The notes under the pieces are model-generated. The model saw only the letters and a list, made by a program, of their open reading frames with translations. It was not told where the DNA came from and did not search any database. A program made the position numbers and the translations under genes. From assembly GCA_029747015.1 (NCBI GenBank), contig JAKOGI010002225.1, forward strand, positions 12,501 to 76,500: a DNA stretch of 64,000 nucleotides, written 5' to 3'. Positions 1 to 10,827 of the stretch are shown here, one piece after another (positions within the stretch are counted from its first letter, which is position 1; each line of letters begins with the position of its first letter). Origin of the DNA: Carnegiea gigantea. Its lineage: Eukaryota > Streptophyta > Magnoliopsida > Caryophyllales > Cactaceae.

Positions 1-553
1 CGTTAGAGTAGTGGAAATCATTAATAACTACTTCCACTCTATTATCAAACCACCACAACTCACCATGACATTAGTGAATTAACGAAAGTAGTAGCCCGAT
101 AAGTAAGTCAAAGTGGCTATAAGCCAGAAAAACAATTACAAATTGAAGATTCTTTTAGAACTACTACACATAGACAATCATATTATCACTTGGTAAATAT
201 TCAATCAATTTCAATGGAGAGAGACTAAAAGACTGAAAGGGAAAAAGGTGTACAATGGAGATAATGGCTTAATCTATCCCAATTTTGTGAACAATTTTCT
301 AGGTACTTTTGGTAATTCTTTTCTTGCAAAGCTATTCTTCAAGTTTAGAAAAGTTTGGGATTCGTATATTCTCATCAGAAGAAGTAGGAGGAACAACATG
401 AGATATAGATTTCTTAGGTTCAGGAAAAGAGAAGAAGCCATGTATGCAATTTAACGTATGTTAAGAAGGATAAATAAAAATCACAGTTAGAGGTTGGTTG
501 GGCTAAATATGAGCAACAAAGATACCAACAAAGAGGATATGATGGACATAAAA
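1..553. other. Unassigned sequence left of the CACTA element
   Basis: I recognise no gene or repeat here. The only open frame of note starts at GTG near 248, has 68 codons and shows no domain. This sequence and that right of 5148 were contiguous before the CACTA insertion. Confidence 0.5.
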
Positions 554-574
554 CACTACTAAAAAAGTTCATAT

Positions 575-830
575 TAACGACGGAATTCAGCGACGGAAAA
601 AAATAGCGACAGATTTGGCGACGGAAATGACGACGGAAAAGTAGTTTTACAAAAAAGTCAGATTACACCATAGATTTTAATCCGTCGCCATAACTGACAG
701 GTGGCGACGGAATTTCCGTCTCTATTATTAATTTTTTTAAGAAAAAATGGGTGACGGAATTTCCGTTGCCTTAGAAAAAAATTTTTAAAAAAACAGGGGG
801 TGGCGACGAAAATTCCGTCACCATTTCGTT
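575..830. repeat. CACTA 5' subterminal repeat array
   Basis: Short motifs of the form GCGACGGAATT, in both orientations, recur about every 15-30 bp (for example near 579, 617, 685, 704, 752 and 801). Subterminal arrays like this are transposase/TNPA binding regions in CACTA elements. Confidence 0.8.
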
Positions 831-838
831 GCCACCCC

Positions 839-845
839 TATAAAA
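839..845 (+). promoter_or_regulatory. TATA box of the CACTA gene
   Basis: CTATAAAAT lies just inside the 5' subterminal repeats. About 50 nt downstream comes a GA-run and then a C-rich leader (890-1050), the usual arrangement of a plant Pol II start region. Assigned by motif and position only. Confidence 0.55.
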
Positions 846-1149
846 TGAAAGCAGATTTCTCTGGTTTCATTTTGCTGATTTTCGAAGCATCGAGGAGAGA
901 GAGAGAGAGAGGACGCCGTGAGCAGTAGCAGCCCGGCCACCAGCCGCCTCCCTGCCGTGCTCAGCCACCGTCAGTGATCGTCCACCCCACCCGCCGCCGC
1001 CGGTGACCTCCCCCCGCCGCCGGCCTCTGTCTGCCGCCCCCCACCGTCGGTTTTTTGAAGTTAATTGAGGTATTTTTCTCAACTAAACAACTTGAAATTT
1101 CTACAAATTTTTGTATTACATTATTAGAATTTCATAATTAGTTCATATT

Positions 1150-1665
1150 TATATTGAAATGTGGTGTTTGTGTGAGGTTATTGGTTTAATTTGGTTCAAG
1201 ATTGGGGGGAATGTGATTTAGGGTTTAGGTTTGGTAGTTTGAAATTAAAGTTTGATATATTGGTGGAATGAAATGGTTTCATTGATAATATTGTCGAAAT
1301 GTGCAATTTGTGTGAGGTTATTACTCTAATTCGTTACAAGAATTTGGTAAATGCGATTTAGGGTTGAGGTTTGATAGTTTGAAGTTGAAATTTCATATGT
1401 TGGTGGAATGAAATGTTTTAATTGATAATGTTGTCGAAATTTGGTTGGAGATTTTGCTCAATGCAATTTAGAGTTTAGGTTTGGTGATGTGAACTTGAAA
1501 GTTGATATGTTGGTGGATTGAGATGCTTTAGTTTATTATTTTGTTCAAATGTGATGTTTGTATGAAGTTGTAGCTCATATTTGTTTAAAGTTTTCGCCCA
1601 ACGCAATGTACACTTAGATTTGATAATTTGAAGTTTGAATTTGATATGTTGGTGGAATAAAGTGG
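1150..1665 (+). repeat. Degenerate tandem repeat of about 120-140 bp in the CACTA leader or intron
   Basis: Four diverged units each carry the blocks TTTAGGGTTTAGGTTTG, TTGATATGTTGGTGGAATGA and TTGTCGAAATGTG in the same order. The TTGGTGGA block recurs near 1260, 1399, 1514 and 1649. Units differ by substitutions and small indels, so the array is old. It contains no open frame and lies upstream of the coding exons. Confidence 0.75.
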
Positions 1666-1894
1666 TCAACTATGTATGAATTATTAGTTTTGTGATGTTC
1701 GTGAGAATGTAAGTATATTTATCACCTATTTGTAAGTTTTTTTTTGGGGTGCATGTGGACATTTTAAAGTAAGCATACATAATATATAATTGCGTAATTT
1801 ATGTAATTATTATAATTTTGATTAAAATTAATTCTTATCAAATACCTTATGTGGTTATTGTTATTTGAGCATAATATAAATGGTCCTCCACATT

Positions 1895-2150
1895 GTAGGT
1901 GGATGTATAATAGATTAATGCCTGATCGTAGTGGTTATACGCAAGAATTTCTAGATGGAGTAAACAAATTCGATCAATTTGCACGTACACAGGCAGAGTT
2001 TCTGAATGGGGGATAGTATAGATGTTCTTGTGCGAAATGCAAAAATAGGGTGTACTTGACACCTAATGAGGTCTGATGCACCTTATGCATAAGGGTTTTG
2101 TGCAAGGGTATTGGTTTTGGATAAGTCATGGGGAAATAAAACCTTAGGAA
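1895..2150 (+). pseudogene. Broken transposase-associated domain (Transpos_assoc-like)
   Basis: Reading plus-strand from about 1899 gives WMYNRLMPDRSGYTQEF, then a GVNKFDQFA block, an in-frame TAG, and RCSCAKCKNR. The order W-M-Y, F-x-x-GV-x-x-F and C-x-C-x-x-C matches the small zinc-binding domain at the N-terminus of plant CACTA TNPD proteins. A frameshift near 2072 is followed by a block GFVQGYWFWISHGE that fits the domain's usual end. The TAG and the frameshift make it non-functional. In complete elements the transposase core follows, but here the TNPA-like exons come next, which indicates an internal deletion. Confidence 0.7.
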
Positions 2151-2268
2151 TATGGTTCTGGGTATCCAAATAGTGAAATTCCCAAAGTTGGAGGTTCAAG
2201 TCATGTGTAACCTACGTTCCTATTATGATGTATGAGGAAAACGGTTTACATGTATAATCATTATATAT

Positions 2269-4252
2269 TTGTACTTGGCGTTGTTGTCACCTATTTCAGG
2301 TATGGATTTAAGTTCTTGTCGCGTAAAGTCCTCCCCTCGAGGTAGAGGACGAGGGCGTTGGAGCTCTGCCGTTGATTCGACCGCAACGGACATTGATCCA
2401 TCTTCCCCCCAGCTACCTCATATACCAGTTCAGCTAGAAGCGACAATGGCTGCTTATATACCAGGTATTTCAGGACCACTGCCTCCCCCATTTGGGGCTT
2501 TCCATCATCAGACCTCATACATTCCCAACCAAAGCACCATGTACGGCCAATTTACCTACAACATTCCTCCAAACCCCCATGTTGTTCACACTGTGCAGTA
2601 CACTCCTCAACCCACTCACCCTAACACAAACCAATCCCAAGAGAACATTAGAAGTGGTGAAAGTGAAGCACAATCCAGTCATGGGAGCACTCGAGCTAAG
2701 ACTTGGATTGAGCCTGATGGTAACGGGTAAGTCTTCATTTGTTATATCTTATGAAGTAATGCATGAATTTTGCATAACAAGTAATCACTTTGATGTGTTA
2801 TGTTCAATTAGGTTTCTCCCCAATGATGGTGCTGTTAGTAGGAATTCACTCATATTTCAAAGTAAATTTGACGGAGCTTGGCCTACCTGGAGCAAGGTTT
2901 GGAGAGTTCAAGGTAACTACAGTGACTTCGTATTAACAGTTTCTGTGAACGTGATATATTAGTATTGAATTATTTGATGTGTTTTTTGTTTTCATGATTG
3001 CAGAAGTGGTTTACTTGGGATCCGATCCATGAGGACCGTATAAGAAGGAATTTTAAAAACCGAGGCAATGCACGCTTGCGAGACTTCTTTGGCAAAGTAA
3101 GGAAGCATAACAAGAAGCCTGTTTGGCTCGATGATGCTCAATGGGAGGGACTCCAACCGCATTGGGCGAATAAATATTACAAGAAATTGCATGAAACAGC
3201 CCAGAAGAACCGAGTGGGGACTCCAAAAAGTGGTGGCCCATCTCTCCACACCTGTGGCTCGATCCCTATGCATGAGCATAGGCGACGTCTGGTAAATGAA
3301 TTAATGTTTGCTATGTATTCGTTTAAGTTCAATACTGTATTTTGTGTTGTGCTTGACATCATTCTTTCTGGCACGTACATAGAGGGAATAACTTGGGACG
3401 GAGCCCACCATTGTTGAATTATTCAGTCGAACTCACAAACTCCAGGGCAAAGATGATGCCCCTTGGGTTGACAAGAAATCACAACAAACATATGTAAGCA
3501 ATTAGCTATTCTCAATCTTCATTGGTAGTTTCCCCCTGAACTTGTATACTTTATTTCAAGTATATTTAGTATGCATGATTTCGTGTGCATGTTGCGATAT
3601 TGTAGGAATCCTTTGAATGTGATTTTCAAAATGTTATCAACTCTCAAGGGACCGGGGATGACAGTTCTCAAGATCCAAACCAGCCGTTTCCAAACCCAAA
3701 TGAGTTGTGGGTGAAGACGTTCAAGAACAAGAAGGGTCGTATTTATGGCATTGGAGACGAAGCTGTCAACATGAGGGAATCTGGTTACTTTGGTCCCACT
3801 CAAAGATCCGGTACAGTTTTCATATTAACGTTTCAACGACCATGGTTATACATTGAATTTACTTACTTGCAATACTAATGCGTACTTCATTGAAATGCCT
3901 GTCAGCAGGTATCGGTTCTACGCCATCGCAACAAGAGCTAAATGAGTTAAGGGGTGTCGTAACCAACTTGGAGGGTGAGCTAATTTCACAAGCTGAAAGC
4001 TACCGGTTGGTTATGGAGAAATGTAAGCAACTGGAGGAATCCAACAGATTGCTCACCCAAAGCAACCAACAACTGAGCCAACAAATGATGAGCATCGATC
4101 AGCGCTTCCAAGCTTTCTTTCAAATGCAACAGGCGCCTGGCTCGGGATCTCAGCCACCATTTACTCATCTCTCGCAACATAATGAGGAAGGTGGTGAGGC
4201 AGAGAAAGAGGAAGAGGAAGAGGAAGAGGAAAAGGAAGACCTTGGTAATTGA
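2269..4252 (+). pseudogene. TNPA-like plant transposase (Ptta/En/Spm, Transposase_24), multi-exon, probably degenerate
   Basis: This is the DNA-binding accessory protein of CACTA elements. It binds subterminal repeats and helps synapse the ends. Recognisable exons run in order: a basic, proline-rich N-terminal exon (about 2302-2726); a short exon with FDGAWPTWSKVW (2812-2912); the core block with KWFTWDPIHEDRIRRNF and KPVWLDDAQWEGL (about 3002-3293); exons near 3383-3492 and 3604-3811, the latter with ELWVKTFKNKKGRIYGIG; and a coiled-coil C-terminal exon (about 3906-4252) rich in Leu, Gln and Ser that ends in a run of Glu. Most junctions have GT/AG borders, but the reading phase does not carry cleanly from the 2812-2912 exon into the next. 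I therefore call it a pseudogene, although an unusual splice site could rescue it. Confidence 0.8.
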
Positions 4253-4764
4253 GTTGGTTGCAGGTTTCCTTCAGCTGGTGTCTCTTCTGCTTGATTCTTC
4301 ACGAAGTATATCTCTTGCTGCTTGCTTCCCCTCCCCTTTCTGCTTATTTCACTCCCCTCGCCCTGGTGCTTATTTCGCTCCCCTCCCATTTCGCCCTTGC
4401 TTCTCCCTTTTCTACAAACATATATATAACTTCATTGTCAATTACTGACAATCAACTTCTGGTTTGTTTGGATTTGTGGTTTGTGATATGTACAGACTTT
4501 TTTCGAACTTGTAGTTTGTGATATATAGAGAGTTTCTTTGGAACTTCTAGTTTGTGAATTGAAAACCCTTGGTTGGAAGTGTTGTGTTCGATGTGAAATT
4601 CCACCTTTGTGTGGCTTGAAATTGTTGAGAACGCTTCGAATGAAGCCATATTCGAAGTCATTGGATGTTGATTGAGTGCGAAGATGTTGTAAATTTCTTA
4701 TAGGGATTCGTTTGTATGTACGGATATAATCAAAAACAAGCGATTTTATTTTTTTTAAAAAAGG

Positions 4765-5135
4765 GAGTCATCGATGGAATGGCGACGGATGGAGAGAGGA
4801 AAAAAAAATTTTTGGGCCAGGGGGCGACAGAATTGATAATCCTTCGCTATCAGCGACGGAATTTTCGTCGCCCATTCCGTTGCTAATGGCGACGGATGAT
4901 CAATTCCGTCGCCACCCCCTGCCCCGCCAGTTTCCCCGCCAAAAAAAGTACGTCGTAATTTCTGTCACTGAATCCGTCGCCATCGACGACGAAATTTTGA
5001 AATTCCGTCGTCGGGTACTCAGCGACGAGCGAAAATCCGACAGCCGTATCCCGTCGTCAATTCTGTCGCTAATGTCAAAATTCCGTCACTGATTAAACGA
5101 TTTCCGTCGCTGATTCCGTCTTTATTTCGTCTTTT
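4765..5135. repeat. CACTA 3' subterminal repeat array
   Basis: Copies of ATTCCGTCGC and its complement are densely packed here, mirroring the array at the 5' end. Several pairs are inverted and could form hairpins. Confidence 0.8.
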
Positions 5136-5148
5136 TCTTGTAGTGAAA

Positions 5149-6219
5149 CTTGTGAAAATTCAAACAATTCTAGAGGCCAAAAAACCTTGTTGAAGCAAGG
5201 CCTAGTTATCAGATTAAGCAAGGAAAATTAAGCTCAAAACAGGTGCAAACTAATGATCACAAGGCAATTTTGTGAAGAGAACTTATAGTGGTTGAAAGCA
5301 AGTGCTAAAGATGTTGTAACACTAAAAACAACAATTTCTGTAGCACTACCCATGTGTATCAAAGTCAGGGATATAAGTCTTTTATAAGTTCATCTGGAGT
5401 CTTAGATCTACTAAAGAAATTGACTATATCTTAAAGAATGAAGCAAATATTCTTCACACTTGATTCAAAATAATTAAACTCTAGAATCACATGAAGTTTT
5501 CCAAATAAGAAAGACATGGATGAAGTTTGATTTCTCTTAACTATGCTACCAGGCATAAATCTCCATTAGCCCTACTAACATTCTTGTTGATAATTGTTCT
5601 ACGGGTTGAATTAAAACAAAGTTTTTACTCTATCTTGAAGCCAAAGGGTATAGAATAAAACATGTTGGAAGCCTCTGGGTGTATTTGATGCATGAGCTTA
5701 AAGGCAAATCAAGGAAAGGAGACTTTGCAATATGGACAGTCAACTTAATTATAGGACTTCAATGGAGTCACGAACAAACAAGTGGATATGAAAGAGATAA
5801 AGGCAATGCCACCACCCAAGCTAGAAAGGAATCCACCCTGTAAACTCTAAAGCTTATCCACCAAGTTTAGATTAAAGGAAACCACTCACTAAGCAACCTA
5901 AATTAGATTGTTTAATTGAAATTTTTAAGAGTGTTTAAGCTAAACACGAAATTTTGCTTTTCATTCAACCAAATGTACCTTATAAACAGCCAAGAGAGGA
6001 CTTAATAAGCTTCGTCCAACCCTTTGCTTCCAAGTAGGGGTTTCCTTCCAAGTAAGGAAACCTCAAATCATACTTAAGCTAACTGGATTATAAACAACAA
6101 ACTTAACTAAGCTAATTACAAAAGTGATTAGTCTAGTAAGTATATGAGATTTATGCTAAATTCAAGTTTTACCAATTAGCTCTAAGTAGTTAACTTGCAC
6201 ATGGGGGAGATAGAAAAAG
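5149..6219. other. Unassigned AT-rich sequence
   Basis: No open frame over about 60 codons, no recognisable protein similarity and no clear repeat were seen between the CACTA element and the next hAT element. Confidence 0.5.
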
Positions 6220-6227
6220 GCTGCTAC

Positions 6228-7015
6228 AAGGGGTGAGCAAAAAAACCAGGTACCCAGTTCCAAACCCAAAACAGGTTTGGACCTGACGGGTATGGACCCG
6301 GACCCAGTTACTGGGTCCAGGACTAGTTCCCAAATTTAGTACCCGGTCAAAATGTAGAGAATTTTGACGGAAAAATATAAAAAGTAAACCCTTATTCCTT
6401 AAGTGATATATCTTTTGTACCGAGAACTAACTCTCAACTATCTTAATTTACCCTTTGTCTTTTTCGCTTTCAATTTATCCCCAACTTACTTTTTATGTAT
6501 CTCAAATGCCATGAATTTCTTCCTTTAAGCTTTGGTTATTCTCTTCATGAGCCTCATTACTTACTATGTATTTGTTTTTATATTATTTTGAGAGTTTCTC
6601 TCTCTTTCTTTCTCTATTTCAAGTAAATTAAAATAATTTTTAGATTTTTTGCTCGTTTTACGATCTTGATTTATGTGTTTCTCATTTAACATTGTCTTCA
6701 ATTCTTTGAATTTACTTTAGAGTACGTGAATCTTCTTTACGACTTATTGCGTATTTGATTTAGCCTTATATATGACTTTCAACTTTCTTCAATCCCTTTC
6801 TCTCTATTCTCTTTGGGGAAAATGAGAAAAAAAATTACCTAGGAACCGGATACCTGGAATCGGACCAGGTCCCAATGGGGTCCGAGATCGAGTCCAAATT
6901 CTAGGACCCAGTGCCAACTGGGTCCGAGACCAGTTTTAAATTCTAGGACCCATTCCAGCCAAGTCCAGTTTTGGTTCCTAAAAATTCGACCGGTACCCGG
7001 TCCTGCTCACCCCTA
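6228..7015. mobile_element. hAT-superfamily non-autonomous element (788 bp)
   Basis: Terminal inverted repeats read AAGGGGTGAGCA at the left and TGCTCACCCCTA at the right; the left terminal T appears mutated to A. A perfect 8-bp target duplication GCTGCTAC lies at 6220-6227 and 7016-7023, diagnostic of hAT insertion. Inside both ends, GACCCGG/CCGGGTC-type motifs (ACCCAGTTACTGGGTCC and relatives) are repeated in both orientations and would form extended stems. There is no transposase frame. Confidence 0.9.
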
Positions 7016-7023
7016 GCTGCTAC

Positions 7024-7779
7024 TACTTGCCACTTTTCAGCTAGCCAATCAGATTGCAAATAGATCTTCCTTTCCCTTCCCATTGGCCAACTTGCCTTCT
7101 AAAGCTGCAAAAGCTCTCATAATGGTGTTCCCAATCGTCCAAGGAAGCAAGTAGACTGGTCACCAAACCCTCCCTATGAGTAAAGGTCATCGTAAAGTCA
7201 AAACAATTCATATATTAACTCAGTTTAGCACTAAACTTAATCAAGTTGGTTCTCCAACCTATACTTGATTTAGACCTGGTTTTATGCATGGTTGGATTCC
7301 CTAGGGTGTTAACTAACACCACAAATAGAAAACTTAGCCCTAAATTAGGTTTAGGTAAGGGAACTAGCTAGAAACGCAAAATGGGTAAGAAAGGAGCCCA
7401 AATTGTAAGGGTCAACTAAATGTAGTTGAATCTTCATGAAGTAACTTGGCCTTGATTTCTTTGTATGGATGGGGCTAACATCATAGACAAAAATATTGGC
7501 CATAAGTTAGGTTTTAGCTGGTGAACCAACTTAAACTTCCAAAACGGGCAAAATCAAACGAATCCTATATCAGCTGCCTGTTTGGACCAATGTAGCAAAA
7601 TACATTGCACTTAGGCCAAAAATGAATGCTGCTTGCCAAAATAGATGCCTTAGGGAGTCCAAGGACTTGTCCATAGGATACCTTAGGATCACCTAAAAAC
7701 ACGTTGTCCAAAACCATGCTTAGTTTTGGACTAGAAAATGAAAACAAGGCCTGGATTAGTGAGGCTTGCACCGAACTGC
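7024..7779. other. Unassigned sequence between two insertions
   Basis: No gene is recognised. It contains short open frames without recognisable domains. It is contiguous with 14282 onward apart from the solo-LTR insertion and its ACTGC duplication. Confidence 0.5.
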
Positions 7780-10700
7780 TCTAACACCCCACCCCCTAAG
7801 GGTAATGATGTTAGTGAATTCTGAAGTGCTGGAATGTGCTCTATCTGAAAACTGGCCATAGACCAGGCTTAAAGCCTTACATTCAATGCTTGTAACCATA
7901 AAATATAAAGAATATGTTCCACAAACTCGACGGCTACATATCGGAGACCACAACTCTACGAGCCACGGAGTACATAAGATGTAAAGTTAAATAAAAGAAA
8001 TAAATAAATAAAAGGTACAGATTACACGTCCGAGCACTAGGGGTAATGTTCCAATAATGAAATTTCAACTCCAACTAAACCAAACGACTAACTATGCAGA
8101 CGGCTGGCCCACACGACCGTTCAAAGCGATTGCTATACAATATGCAAAACATGAACCAAGGAGTTTCACTTACATATGCTTAGGAATCCATGAATATATT
8201 ATATTACATTATTCAATTCATCAATCTGTGTATATGTATATATAGTTCCTTTTTCCAAAGCAAAGGGAGATTCTGACTCAGGTTACGCAACCTAACTTCT
8301 ACTGTTCTCTTTAAGAATCTAAGGGAGAAAAAGGAATAGAGAGGGTATGAGCTACCACATGCTCACATGCTCAGTGAGTAATTCTCAACCCCAAGAAAAA
8401 CAAAATAGTTGCATACAATACTCTTAGGTAGCATTCCCATAAGAATTGATATTTAATATCACATAATAAACATATGAGGCCACCTATATTCATCAATACC
8501 TCAATAACGTTCAAAATTTAATTGGTATCCCTTCCCTACTTCTGTGCTACGCACAAAGGCCTTCCACCTGCCTAACCTGTGACTCTTGTGACTTAGTAGT
8601 GACAGCCATATATTACCCTTACTTAGCATCATATAATAGGCACATAGGACACAATAGCAAGCTGACTCATGCTAACATCCAGGCATTGAGAACAGTAGTT
8701 TGTTCAGTCACACATAAGCACTTAACATCAAAGAGTTCAGTTCGTGTTACCAATTGGATATCTTTTCGTAAGAAAATGGAATTAGCATATAGAAAGGCTA
8801 GAACCTTTACCTAAACCGCATTGAACATTTATAAAAGAGCCAATCCCTTTATAGGAAAGTCATTTGAAATTCTACAAAAGCCTTTTAAAGGACACAAGCA
8901 CATTCCAAACATTTACGTAAACATAATCCTCAAACGAGGAATCACCAACTCAAAATGAGTAAGAAATCATTTTCTGGGCATTGAATCTTACTGCTTTATT
9001 AAGTGAGTTTCATAACTCACAACTCATGATATACCAAGGGCCTTTCATAGTCAGTGAGCATTTATCCTCGTCAGGATCTTCAAGGGTTCCCACTTCTGTG
9101 TCTACTTCCCAAAAATTAGGGTTTTTGCATACCGGGTCTGTTCCTTAAACTTGTGCTCTACCCACATTAGGGTCCTCTAGGACTCCTACTTCTGGGTCAA
9201 CTTCCTAGGAATTAGGGCTCTCGGTTACTGGATCTGCTTCTTAAACTTATGTCTTACCCTTGTCAAGGTCCTCTAGGGTTCCCACTCCTGGGTATGCTCC
9301 CTAAGAATTCACTAGCACTATCTTATTATCCCAAAACATTTCAGATGCATCTCACTTTGAACACACTTTGCATCGAATTTCTCATTGTATCACGACAATG
9401 ACATTTTCATTCTCAAGAAGGTCAAAATATCTTAATAACATCAAGTTGACTTTTGAAAAACATATAACCACTCATTTGGTAAAACACGCTTATAAAGGAA
9501 TTAAACGCCTAATAACTGTCAGTTTCACAAAAAGAAGTTCAAGTTCAACTCAGAATTCAGCAGTTGTCACCTAATCACACTTAGTTCCCCTTAAAGGCAT
9601 TCAGTGGCTTGAAATTGTATATCAATCAGTTACTTCTGTTTATCAAATTTGTTCTAATCTATATGAAATGAAGGGTTTATAACAACCTTGCACTCTTAAA
9701 CCCCCCCAAAAAAAAAACCACTTCACTATAATTTCAAGTTCCCATTTCAATAGTTCAGCCCACTGGACAATTCACAACTGAATTATTCAACAGATTCGTT
9801 ATGGGTTTGAACATTATCCTTAGTGTAGATGTTACAATAATTAAAATGTAGAATGCAACCAATCAAGCAAGTGAAGTTCAGCTAGAGTGTACCAAGACAA
9901 GTTAGGTCGCCACATCAATCATGAATCTAGTTCACTATTGACCTATTTGTGAGTTATTCAGCCGAATTCTAGCCCTTTTCAATTCATTCTAAGGTCACAG
10001 AGCATACATGCGATGTCCTCAATAGTAAAGATGATATTAATGGCCATCAATTATCAATAGTTCTATCACAACTAGCAAGGAATTACATTGCATCATACGC
10101 ACCATAACATGTCAATACACTTCATAATTTCATCAGTTTTCACACAACCCGAACCCCTTCTCACAACATTGACCACAAAAATCCTTAAAACCCACTTAAT
10201 TTCAATCCGAAATCATTCCAATTAACTCAAACAGCCTGACTATTACCATTATTCTCACCCATTCAAATTCCAACTCCACATGCAACTCGATTAATTGAAC
10301 GAAATGATAAAAACTTTACAAACTAGTAATAGTTTAGGAATCAAGAACCAGTCATCTGAATTCCAAGCTTAATAGACCCATTTTAGGGTTTAGTTTAGGT
10401 TGGCTTCGCACGAGTTTGGTTTGTTCCTTTGCTTCCCCACCCACTAGCTGCTGCTTTACTACTGAAATCACCACTAGCAAATCACAGAATAGTTGCTGGG
10501 ACCACCCTCGTAGCCATTCCCTCTCTCTGTACATGTATACTAGGACAGAAGAAGAAAGAACAGGGGCAAGAGCACCTTTTTCTCACTGCTGGAGCACCAC
10601 GCCCCGACCTCGTCGCCACCGTGACAGCTTGCTTCCACCACTGCCACTACTCTCTCTCTCCCCCCCCCTCTCTCAGGGGTTGCGGGGTGCTACAAAGAAA

Positions 10701-10827
10701 GAGAAGCAGAAACACCCCCTTGCTTTTGTCCAACTCGAGGAATGGGGATCCAGCCCCCCTTTTCGATTTTCCTTTTCTTTCTCCCTTTTTTTCCTCTCCT
10801 TAACCGCTAATTAGCTTGGGTTCAAAT

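Larger units (their letters stand above)
554..5145 (+). mobile_element. CACTA (En/Spm) transposon, non-autonomous deletion derivative
   Basis: The element starts CACTACTAAAAAA and ends with the inverted copy TTTTTCTTGTAGTG. It is flanked by a 3-bp target duplication AAA (551-553 and 5146-5148), as expected for CACTA elements. Both ends carry many GACGGAAT/ATTCCGTCGC motifs, the subterminal repeats to which TNPA-like proteins bind in this superfamily. The 4592-bp body carries a TATA box, a GA-rich leader, an intron with a degenerate tandem repeat, a broken transposase-associated domain and a TNPA-like Transposase_24 gene. The DDE transposase core (TNPD/Transposase_21) is absent, so the element could move only in trans. 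Confidence 0.93.

Noticed and set aside
248..454. 68-codon frame at the left edge
   Set aside because: GTG start, no domain, surrounded by non-coding AT-rich sequence.
10416..10814. Two overlapping plus-strand frames of about 130 codons
   Set aside because: They read through the CT-rich leader region of the family-2 LTR in two phases, as composition alone would produce.
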